Part shown: in pieces, positions 19,117-27,564 of the stretch | Layout of the letters: each line of letters opens with the position of its first letter | Position numbering within the stretch: position 1 is the first letter of the stretch | Origin: Chara braunii | Taxonomy: Eukaryota > Streptophyta > Charophyceae > Charales > Characeae | Direction: 5' to 3' | DNA length: 29,086 nucleotides | NCBI GenBank assembly: GCA_003427395.1 | Contig: BFEA01000369.1 | Location: forward strand, 1,446,169-1,475,254 | The notes under the pieces: generated by a model | The model's database searches: none | Told to the model about the DNA's origin: nothing | The model's input: the letters and a program-made list of their open reading frames with translations, nothing else | Position numbers and translations under genes: made by a program

Positions 19117-20533
19117 GAATGGCCCCTGACAAGGGTCATTCCTTTTGAAATAGGCACTGGGGTCCCCTGCATAATTGATTGAGAAAGGTTGATTGAGAAA
19201 TGATGATTGAGAATGAGCTGGAATGCAATGAGAGATGGAAAAGGCCGGTGGGTCGGTCATTGAAATAGCCAAGAGGATGCATGAAAGAGAATGAGAAGGG
19301 CAGGATAAAGAAGGCCGAGCCTTAAAAGTCAAGAAGGGCAGGGATCGTTGGGACGGTCACAAGGATTGGGTATTAAGGAATGAGAGAGTTGAGGATTGAA
19401 TGTGCCGAAGAGTCGGCCTTGAGAAATGGCTATTGAAAGAACGACCACCAGATCGGCCATGTGGGTGGCCTTGTTGAAGAGAAGCTGTAGGACCAGCCAT
19501 GAGAATCGGCCTTGGAAATAACATTGGATTGAGTGCTTTGATAATTGGATATTGCATTGCATAGCCAGGGGACCCTAGGCAATTTGATGTAAGGTCGTCG
19601 GGATGACCATGAAAATAGCAAGAGATTGAGTCTTCCTTTTCTTCTAGTCTCGGGTCTCAACATAAGGGGGATAGCAATGTCTGCATCGCGACCCCAGGAC
19701 CTCTACCCGTTAAGGGAAAAGTCTCAGCGCGACCTATTCCTCATAAGGGAAATTAAGGGTTGAAGGATCATGGCATCATTCTCTTTGATTAATGCCGGCC
19801 GTCTGGAACTAACTTCGACACGAGCTCTAGTCGGGGAGTTCAGACTGCGCCTCATGTTGAGAACCTAAACGTCAAGGGCGTGGAGCCAAACGGGCGAGAG
19901 AGCTATTCTTTTTCCTAAGTTTTTTTTTCTTTTCTCCCCAACCACAAGCCATGCCGTAGAGGGGCGGCACGACCGTTTGGAATGGACAACGACTGCTCGC
20001 ATTAAGTTGAGCAGCACTGTCCAGAGGGAGGAATCGGGCGTGGTACCGGGTGGAAGCCGCAACCACCACAGGGCGAGTGACACCGCCCTGCCGGATCATT
20101 ACAACCATTCCGGGACTAACCGCGAGGTCTTCGTAACTGCACTCGCAAACTAATTGAGAGTCTCAACTCTCTTGAAAGGAAGAGGCCGGATCCAAGAAAA
20201 CACCACTCGGGAGGAACGATTCGCGAGAAAGTCCTTACGGTAAGACGGGGTCCTGGGAGGTTTTTGGACTGGACCTGTCTGCCAGAGGTGAGGAGGTACC
20301 TCAGTGATGACGCCCGTCTCGTAAGTGGCAAAAGGTCGGACGAAGTAGGGGATGACGTGAGTTATCAGCAGGGGGAGGACTGATCATCCTTCCTTTTTGG
20401 GTTTGATGGGCCGGCATCCATCTACTCAGTTGGTGGGTCAAGGTCTGCGTACCTCCGAGTGAGAACCAGTCGTGCGATGGGGACATCGCATTTTGAGTGG
20501 GGGGAAGATGTGCCATCTACCAATAAAAAAACG
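19117..20533. other. Diverged low-copy repeats, no gene
   Basis: Between about 19230 and 19625 short segments like GTCGGCC, AAATAGCC and CATGAGAAT recur every 40-60 bp, suggesting an old decayed tandem array. From 19700 to 20466 I see no gene. At 20472-20510 lies the motif GTGCGATGGGGACATCGC, then TTTTGAGTGGGGGGAAG, described separately. Minus-strand frames here show no domain. Confidence 0.45.
20472..20510 (+). other. Pol-end / polypurine-tract-like motif, copy 1
   Basis: Reads GTGCGATGGGGACATCGCA then TTTTGAGTGGGGGGAAGATG. A near copy is at 21880-21917, where it is followed at once by an LTR-like start. A GA(T/C)GAGGACATC-type codon run followed by a G-rich polypurine tract resembles the junction of pol and 3' LTR in plant LTR elements. 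Here no LTR-like start follows. Confidence 0.45.
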
Positions 20534-21207
20534 TGCAAAAGAGAAAGTTTCCAAGAGCCCAAGAAATGGATGAGTAAAAGACTTTGCACGGGCTTGAGAA
20601 AAGACCTCGCAAGATGTCCAGAAGAAAGAAATAGATGAGTGATTGACTTTGCACGGGCTTGAGAAAATGTTTGGCAAGATGTCTAGAAGAAAGAAATGGA
20701 TGAGTAATTGACGTTGCGCAGGCTTGAGAAAAGACCTTGCAAGATGTCCAAAAGAGAAACGGATGAGTAATTGACTTTGCGCAGGCTTGAGAAAAGGTCT
20801 GGCAAGATGTCCATAAGAGAAACGGATGAGTAATTGACTTTGCGCAGGCTTGAGAAAAAGTCTGGCAACATATAAAGAAGAAAGAAATGAATAAGTAATT
20901 GACTTTGCGCAGGCTTGAGAGAAGGTCTGGCAAGATGTCCAGAAGAAAGAAATGAATGAGTAATTGACTTTGCATGGGCTTGAGAAAAGGTCTGGCAAGA
21001 TGATCAGAAAGGAAATGAATGAGTAATGGACTTTGCGTGGGCTTGACAGAAGGCCTGGCAAGACGACCAGAAAAGAAAGACATGTGTGATTGGGTTTTGT
21101 GTAGGCCTAAGGAAAGGTCTGGCAAGACGCCAGAAAGAGAGATATAAGTGTAATGGACTTTGCATGAGTATGAAACGGGTCTGGCAAGATGCCAGAAGGA
21201 AAATGCG
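20534..21207. repeat. Minisatellite, about 64 bp unit, ~10 copies
   Basis: Units read GCAAGATGTCCAGAAGAAAG, AAATGGATGAGTAATTGAC, TTTGCGCAGGCTTGAGAAAA, GGTCTG, with starts near 20609, 20674 and so on to 21184. Copies in the middle are most alike and those at the right end most diverged. The 200 aa minus-strand frames through the array are repeat artefacts. Confidence 0.92.
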
Positions 21208-21528
21208 AATGAAATGGTCTAAGTAACGTGCATTTTTAAACTTGGGTACAAGAAAGATTGAATAAGGGTGACATGCATGCGAAATTGACAGGGCTAGAAA
21301 AAACTGGGCAGAATAATTTGGCTAAGCATAAGATTGAGGAAAGAATGACGGGAGACGTGGATTGCACGGGCCGAAAAACCGAGTAAAAGAAGCGCTGAGG
21401 GCAACCGGGGTCAGAAAAGAGACGTGGTTGGCACGGGGTACAGCAAAGGGGGCGCTTGGGATGGCAAGGCTCGGGGGAGAAGCAGGGGCAGCAAAAGGGG
21501 GAAGCTGGAAAGGGGGTTGTTGTAGTAC
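21208..21528. other. Non-coding spacer
   Basis: Purine-rich sequence with no recognisable gene. Related short phrases (GCACGGG, AAAAGAAGCGCTG, GGGGGCGCTTGG) near 21365-21460 suggest another decayed repeat. Confidence 0.4.
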
Positions 21529-21696
21529 GGGTGATGAACGAGATGAAAGAGGGATTGATGCTCTGAGGGTGATGAACGAGACGAAAGGGGTTCTGATGTA
21601 CTACGGGTGATGAATGAGACGAAAGAAGGATTGATGCTCTGAGGGTGATGAACGAGACGAAAGGGGTTTTGATGTACCACGGGTGATGAATGAGAC
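21529..21696. repeat. Minisatellite, 38 bp unit x 4.4, alternating subtypes
   Basis: Units start at 21529, 21567, 21605, 21643 and 21681 with GGGTGATGAACGAGACGAAA. Odd units continue GAGGGATTGATGCTCTGA or similar, and even units GGGGTTCTGATGTACTAC. The true higher-order period is therefore 76 bp. Confidence 0.95.
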
Positions 21697-21879
21697 ACGA
21701 GAAGCCTAAAGGACAAAGAAAGTTTGACCCTATACACCCCTCCCCGTTCCAAGTCCGGAAACTAGAAGAAAACCAAGAAAGGAGCAAGAAAAGACAAAAG
21801 GGACCCTGACAACTTACTACGCATAACATCTCCTCCTCCTCTCCCGCCTATCCCTCCAAAACCCACTGACAAAAGATTG

Positions 21880-22010
21880 GTGCGCGATGAGGACATCGCG
21901 AATGAGTGGGGGGAATGCGTCGGGACTGGTGAGTCTCGAATAACTTCCCATCACTCAAGAGACTGAATAGAGACGAATTGTGCACAACAGAGAAATCTGG
22001 AGTAAGGAGG
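21880..22010 (+). mobile_element. Pol-end/polypurine motif copy 2 plus LTR-like start
   Basis: GTGCGCGATGAGGACATCGC then GAATGAGTGGGGGGAA (21903-21915) is followed at 21916 by TGCGTCGGGACTGGTGAGTC, ATCACTCAAGAGACT and GAATTGTGCA. These match the minus-strand LTR at 4112-4001 in order (TTGGGACTGGTGAGTC, GTCACTCGAGAGACTTTA, GATTTGTGCATGG). The similarity fades after about 21985 and no primer binding site follows, so the LTR is degraded. The polypurine tract before it implies a 3' LTR orientation. Confidence 0.6.
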
Positions 22011-22478
22011 CGGGAGAAAAAAAAGACAAAGGATTAGACCACAAGAGGGAGTGATGTCCTGGGGTGAGAACCACAGGAGGAGAAAACCAGCAACGATACG
22101 AGAATAAGCTCAGAAGCAGGGGCATATAGGACGTAGCATGAGGCCGGGAGGGTCACTGGGATGCAACAAGACGAAGGCCAAAGGGCCCTTGAACCAGCAA
22201 ACGCAGCACGACAGCAACAAAGGAATGAGGGAGTCGAGAGATGGACGGTCCGGAGGTCGTGGGAAAACAGGAGAACGAGGGCCAACATGGGGGGCACCTA
22301 CGAGAGCCTCACGTTGGAGGCTCTGCGACCAAAAGAACGGGCGCGCGCAAGGCGCAAGAAAAGACAAGGGAAAGGGGTCATCGTGGGGCGGCAAAACGCC
22401 CAAGGGGTGTGGGACACCTCGGGGACAGGCACCTGAAGCCACGTGGGACTAAGGAAAAATAAAGGCATCCGGGGTGAA
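22011..22478. other. Purine-rich region related to 3640-3990 (inverted)
   Basis: It has general composition and short phrases in common with the reverse complement of 3640-3990 but no gene. Three overlapping plus-strand frames near 22138-22460 are Gly/Arg/Lys-rich and look accidental. Confidence 0.4.
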
Positions 22479-22570
22479 ATGTGTCGGGGACCACCCACGG
22501 GACTAAGTGTCGGGGACCGCCGGCGGGACTAAGTGTCGGGGACCACCGATGGGACAAGTGGCGGGGACAT
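22479..22570. repeat. Short tandem repeat, about 26 bp x 3.5
   Basis: GTGTCGGGGACCACCCACGGGACTAA recurs three times with minor changes, followed by GTGGCGGGGACATGTG. The reverse complement matches the GTCCC-GGTGG-CCCCGACA units at 3590-3640. Confidence 0.85.
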
Positions 22571-22975
22571 GTGAAAATCCGAAGGAGAAACGGCGGCACC
22601 GCATGAGGGAAAATAATAAATACAAGGTGCACCCTCAAGATCGAGATAGGCCAAAAGGAAAGAAAAAGTAAAGAAATTTGAAATGGGAGGCACGAGAGCA
22701 ATCCGAAAAATCTCGGATTAGCCCCCCTCAAGAAAATGGAGTAAAACGAGACCCATGTGAAAAGTAAGCCTCTGGGAGAAAATCGGAGTAGGTAGGGCCA
22801 GTGTGGGAGAAAAATAGGAGTAAAAGAAGGTTCCCATGGGCATGAGAAGGCCATCATTGCAGTCTGAGATATAACGGACTGCACCTTGGGCATAGGAAGG
22901 GCCAAAACTAAGAGGAAGAGACTAGAAAAGGGCCTTAACGGCCACTTGACACTTGGCATGCTAGAAAAAAGAGGA
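22490..22975 (-). repeat. Inverted copy of the repeat at 2985-3640
   Basis: Reading the minus strand from 22970: GCATGCCAAGTGTCAAGTGG, CCGTTAAGGCCCTTTTCTAG, CCTATGCCCAAGG, GCAGTCCGTTATATCTCAGA, CTCCGATTTTCTCCC, AATCCGAGATTTTTCGGATT and GTCCCCGACA occur in the same order as on the plus strand at 2985-3640. The two copies are about 19 kb apart and inverted. Both contain frames with similar peptide fragments, but matching them requires frame changes, so I treat them as non-coding. Confidence 0.85.
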
Positions 22976-23019
22976 AAAAAAAAAGAAAATGTGGGAGAAC
23001 AAAACAAAAAGAGTGAGAG

Positions 23020-23140
23020 GGAGTGAGTCTGTGTATACGCCCGTACGTTTACGGGCCGTATGTACTTCCGTACGACTGTACGTACAGGACCCCGGGGGCC
23101 CGTACGGGCTGTACGTAAGGACTTCCGTATGTCCGTTTGG
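23020..23140. repeat. CGTACG-rich cluster with perfect palindromes
   Basis: GTACG or CGTAC occurs about eight times in 120 bp. Perfect 12 bp palindromes are CTGTACGTACAG at 23076-23087 and GCCCGTACGGGC at 23098-23109, with ACTTCCGTA repeated on either side. Meaning unknown. Confidence 0.7.
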
Positions 23141-23210
23141 GGTCTTTCAGGGGGGGTTCGACCGCGGTTTTCGGGTGGGTGGGTGTCGGGTGTCGTGGGA
23201 AGTCCGTCTG

Positions 23211-23507
23211 CAAAAAAAAAAAAAAAAAAAACACTTTTTTTTTCCGTTGGGGTGACGAGGGGTTGGGGTTTAATAATTTTTTGGGGGGGTACGGAGGGGC
23301 GTGTTCGCCGCTGGGGGGTCTGTGTGGAGGTGTTGAATACGTAAAAAATAAAAATAAAAAATTTGGGGCAGGGAAGGTGGTCGTTAGGGGGAGTTGTTGT
23401 GTGGTGCATTGGTTTACCGTGTGAGGGTCGTTTTGGGGGGCCCAGTGGTGGATGATGGTTCACCGTGTGAGGGTCCTTTTGGGCCCAGTGGTGGCCCGAT
23501 GGTTCAC
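23211..23507. repeat. Homopolymer tract and ~48 bp tandem duplication
   Basis: A (20) A-run, then T-run, lies at about 23211-23241. Near 23410 and 23458 a unit GGTTCACCGTGTGAGGGTCC, TTTTGGGCCCAGTGGTGG recurs twice, with a third start (GGTTCACAG) at 23502. Confidence 0.75.
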
Positions 23508-24064
23508 AGGCGAACGAACATCAGGACGAAACAAGCATAAGCGTACATTGCAGGGACTTCAAACAATAAAAATTACAAACAGTTTTCAAAAGCATTGACT
23601 CATTGAAGATCATGTGCGAGTGACAATCGTTGCAGAAATTTAGAAAGTATAACATTACAGGGCAACATAACAACAACACGAAACAACTGCACCATACATA
23701 CACAACAATAAATGAAATATGAAGATTGAACTCAATCAAATAATGTGCAAATACAATGTCCAATCGTCTGCAACATCGATAACAAAGTAGAAGGAAAACA
23801 AAAACAATGCAAGCGCTGCAGATGTTGCGCCCATGTCTGAATATAGAGTGCAATCCTCTGAAATATCGATGCAAAAATTAAACGAAAAAAAACAACAACC
23901 TGCACCTACTGCACCTGTATATGGACAACCGTGCAGTAGTCGAACCATCTGTACAAATACAAATCTAATAAACACTACACCTATGAACGTATCACGTCAT
24001 CCGAAGCACTAAGTATAATATACACTACTAAGAAATACAGGATGAAAGAGGACTAATGGTGGGA
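23508..24064. other. AT-rich flank downstream of the hAT transposase
   Basis: No gene. Two related segments of about 85 bp (around 23748-23830 and 23840-23910) share TCCAATCGTCTGCAACATCGAT / TGCAATCCTCTGAAATATCGAT-like cores. On the minus strand this would be 3' non-coding or subterminal DNA of the hAT element. A terminal inverted repeat could not be assigned. Confidence 0.45.
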
Positions 24065-25180
24065 CTAAACATCATCGTCGTTCACAATGTCCTTCCTTCT
24101 CCTGTGAGGCACCGCACCTCTTACACCGTCGCCGTCACCTGTGCCGTCTACCGGCCCGTGCGCAGTATCCGAAGCATGAACCCCCCCCCGTGGCGCCGCG
24201 TCAACCCCGTGTTGTGCTCGAAGAAGGTCGTACACGGAAACCCTCCTCCGCTGGCCACGAGGCATCTCCAAATCATCGGTACCGGACTCCAAAACGACTC
24301 CTGCCTGTGACGGTCGCTGCGCAGGCACCGTCCTCACATCCTCCCCTAATATACGTTCGGCCATGCTCCTCCCGGGGGGGCCGCTGTGCTCCGCCTCCTC
24401 CCCCCTACTTGTTGTGCGCCCCCCAGTACATGGCATCTCCGCCTCAGTAGGTGCTGTGATGGGCTGCTCCGTCGCCCGGCTGGAGCCCCTCTCCCACCAA
24501 CCTACTGTCTCCGCGACAACGTCCAGGGTCAATGCCTCCCGAGTCCGCGGATGTAAACTGGCCAGCCCGGGCTGAGTCTCCCGCATCGCATGCGTCACCC
24601 TCCTCACAGTACGGAGACTCTTACCTGCTCTCATCTTCTTCTTCCGTGATTTGGGAGAAGGAGACTCTGCAGGTGCCGGTGCGGTAATCCGTCCCGTGAC
24701 TGGACCCTCAATATGTATGGAGGTAGTGGCACCACTGGAGGACGATGGCAGTGACGGGCTACAGGGCACGTAAGCTGGGCCCTCTGCCATGAACCTCCTC
24801 GACGCCTCGTCCATCCATCCACGCCGATCTGCCTGCAATGGGTCCTCTCGTACCTGCCGCTCCAACTCCCCCGCCGTCATGGCTTCACCGATAGGCAATA
24901 TACAAACACCCTGAACCGGCGACGCGGGTCTCTCGCCTGCATCCCCGGTGCCCGCGCCTCCACACTCAAGCATTGCATCGTCCGTCGCACGATGACCCTC
25001 ACCACCGCCCGTCTCGAGCATTCGTTCTGCCCGTGCCCTCGACGCAATACTCTGTGTCATCTCGCAACGGCTAGCCAAGTCATGCGCCCTCTGCCTCTCC
25101 TCACGGTCGATCCTATCCTGCTTCGACTTTGGCGCTCGCTCCTGCTCAAGTCGACAATCCCCCCGTCCCCTGTTGCACAC
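24065..25180 (-). pseudogene. Continuation of the hAT tail in a shifted frame
   Basis: 371 codons open in the +1-shifted frame. It starts in charged, probably coiled-coil sequence (EQERAPKSKQDR, EERQRAHDLASRCEMTQSIA), joined to the upstream frame by a one-base slip around 25145-25165 (a G6 run is nearby). Middle: basic patch PKSRKKKMRAGKSLRTVRR and a helical segment ending VAETVGWWERGSS. The end is disordered and stops at TAG 24067. A separate gene cannot be ruled out, but the codon style and the overlap fit a frameshift inside one ORF. Confidence 0.6.
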
Positions 25181-26775
25181 TCCTCCTGCCCCGACGAACC
25201 TTGTGTCCCTGCTGCTGCCTCCTGCAACATGTTGCTACTGATGTCACCCATGATGCATGAAGGTACATCCCGGAGTATCTGACTGACGGGCGTAGCCGCT
25301 GCGTCACCACTGCCACGCTCGCCTGCCGGTGTCGGAGGAAGCCCCAAAGAAACATCAAGAATACCACTGAAACTGACACCCAACTGCGCAGAAGCCCTCC
25401 CAACTTGCGCAGCCTCGCCAGCAACCTCTGCAAAGCCCCCTGCGACCTTCTCAGACGCCGCTGCGAACTCTCCAGCAGAGGGAGCGGCCTCTGCAGCGGC
25501 CTCTGCCGACGCAGCAGCAAACTCTGCCGACCTGGCGCCAACCTCTCCTGTCGCGGCACCCTCATCAACCCAGTGCACAGTGCGAGTGGAGGATGCAGAC
25601 TCTCGCCTCGCCCGTCCTCCACCACCTCGGCCCGCACCCCTTGTTTGTCCTGCGCCCCCCACACCCCTGCCTGCACCACTGTCTCCCTTGCCTGCACCAC
25701 TGCATCGGTCGGCACGATGTTCATACGACCTCCGCAAACCACTTGCAGCCTGTGTACCATCGCCGCCCTCATCGTCGTCATCATCGTCGTCACCACGTTC
25801 GCGTCTCAGGGAATAGGCGGGATCATCCTCGTCCTCATTGCTGCCCTCGTACCCCTCTCTATCATCGTCGTCGTCGTCGTCTCGCTCGTCAACAATCTCG
25901 CGAGTCCCCTTCTCGCCATGTCCTGGACGATTTGTAGGTAGAGGGGGATGCTGCGCAGCGGTTCCAGTGGGAGCACGACCACTCGAAGGCGGAGGTGGAG
26001 GTGGAGGGGGATGCTGCGCAGCGGCTGCAGTGGAAGCACGCGCACTCGGGGGCAGAGGTGGAGGGGGAGGTGGATGCTGCGCAGCGGATGCAGTGGAAGG
26101 ATGCGCACTCGGGGGCGGAGGTGGAGGGGGAGGAGGATGCTGCGCAGCGGATGCAGTGGAAGCACGCGTCTGAGGACGCAACATCTCGGTGAGAGAAACA
26201 TCGTCGCCACCATCATCAGAATCTCCGGGCTCAGACTCCACTGCCAGGTCGTCTGGATCGGACCACGGCTCCGCCTCCATCGGGTCCTGAGCCATAGGAT
26301 CCGGCTCGGGATCGTACACGGCGTCCAACTCAGTCGGCATGAGCATTGTGGCGCGACGACCGAAATATGTCTCGACACTGGGCGGAGCCTTGGAAAGGCG
26401 ATCCTTCTGCCCGCGCTGCACCTGCCGCTCGCGCTGCGCCTCCGTGACTCGGTCAGCTGGCCGAACACCCTCGTCACGAGGCGGAGGAATGTTGTCCTCT
26501 GTCTCCTCCTCAGCGTCCTCCCATGGCAGAACGTACCCTGAACCCCTTCCGTGACAACGACTGAATCTCAAGTTGGTGGATATCTCCACCAAACGAGCCA
26601 GCTTGATAAAACCAAGCTGGTTATGCTTCTTCACCTGAACAAGCTCATGGACGGCCCAGTATCTCTCCGTTGGAGAGGCGCACGTCCATGTGTGTGTCTG
26701 GCGAATGGCGTAAGTCTGGAGGAGAGGGACCCCGTCCCCGTGCTGAACCCACCACTGCCCCACCTGCGACGTCTC
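25145..26775 (-). pseudogene. hAT dimerisation region and low-complexity tail
   Basis: After TAG 26778 the frame continues VGQWWVQHGDGVPLLQTYAI, ASPTERYWAVHELVQVKKHN, LARLVEISTNLRF, which is the hAT C-terminal dimerisation region with its (S/T)ERxW motif and LVxIxxNLR end. A VETYFGRRATM segment follows, then a long disordered tail: acidic stretch, four Pro-rich repeats (AAQHPPPPPPP units), poly-Asp runs, Gly/Arg-rich stretch and an Ala/Glu-rich stretch with heptad character. The frame is lost between 25057 and 25180, where a second frame takes over. The tail is much longer than usual for hAT proteins. Confidence 0.8.
25940..26175 (-). repeat. Coding minisatellite, 63 bp x ~4 (proline-rich)
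   Basis: GATGCTGCGCAGCGG recurs at about 25947, 26010, 26073 and 26136, giving a 63 bp (21 codon) period. On the coding minus strand each unit encodes an AAQH plus seven to nine Pro residues. The period is a multiple of three, so the repeat keeps the transposase frame. Confidence 0.9.
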
Positions 26776-27564
26776 CTACTCCCCTCTGCAGGAGGCCGCG
26801 TCCCTGTCACCCTCAACCCCTCCGTACGTCCAATCGCCCTCCCGGCTAAGAAACTCAGCCAACTATGTGCGCAGCGTCTGATACAAGTCCTCATCTCCGC
26901 CAGTCTGTTGGCGAAGGTATCGCAGCGACTCGTCCGCGAGGGTCTTATCGTGCATGGTGCGCCTCGCCGCTCCAAAAAACGTGATGCTCATGTGGCGAGC
27001 GTTGAGGAGGTGGGCGATGCAATGTGCGGGCTCCAACATATGATCGGCCCGCGCCTGACAAGCCTGAACAACGATGTTGAGCTCCTCCCTCGACGTCCTA
27101 TTGAGTCTCGCCCTCGCCACCCTGTCGACCATGGCAAGTGCCCACGACCACATGCGAGTCATCATGCGGCCCCCTCTGTCCAAACGGCGTAACAGTTGCA
27201 TCACAGGCGTCATGAGCTCCACGATGTCCTCCACGTGCTCCCAAAATGGTGCGTACCGCACCTGATGACGCACCCACCAGGCCTGCAAGAAAATAGACCT
27301 CCTCCATGCAGTCCGCAACCAGTCGTCGCTCATCATCAACGCCTCCAACGCTCGGCGACGATCCAACAACCTCTCCAACATCAAGTAGTGGGTAGCAAAC
27401 CTCGTCTGTGCGGGGTACACAAGCTCTCTGCATCGCCGCTGAGACGAGGGTGGCGCAGCGCTGGAAGTGGCCGCAACTGCGGAGGCGGAAGAGGGGTGGG
27501 CGGCAGAGAACCGTCGGTAAAGGCTGAGAGCCGCCCCGTGCTCTCTGATGAACCGCACGACTGC
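26776..27564 (-). pseudogene. hAT transposase middle part
   Basis: Same frame as the N-terminal part, from after TGA 27567 to TAG 26776, with another TAG at 26865. It begins AVVRFIREHGAALSLYRRF, a typical hAT continuation after DUF659, then RELVYPAQTRFATHYLMLER, ALMMSDDWLRTAWRR, and reaches AHLLNARHMSITFFGAAR and TGGDEDLYQTLRT. After the TAG it resumes LAEFLSREGDWTYGG. ARFATHYLML-type and AHxLNxR blocks are conserved in hAT proteins. It is helical throughout and carries no separate gene start. Confidence 0.88.

Noticed and set aside
20438-21125. Two minus-strand frames of about 200 aa with repeated peptides
   Set aside because: They are translations of the 64 bp minisatellite in two frames at once.
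22378-23463. 361 aa minus-strand open frame whose peptide partly resembles the plus-strand frame at 2883-3371
   Set aside because: Both lie in copies of the same non-coding repeat. The matching strand is pyrimidine-rich, so stops are rare. Following the similarity across the two copies requires frame changes, and the peptide has no domain.
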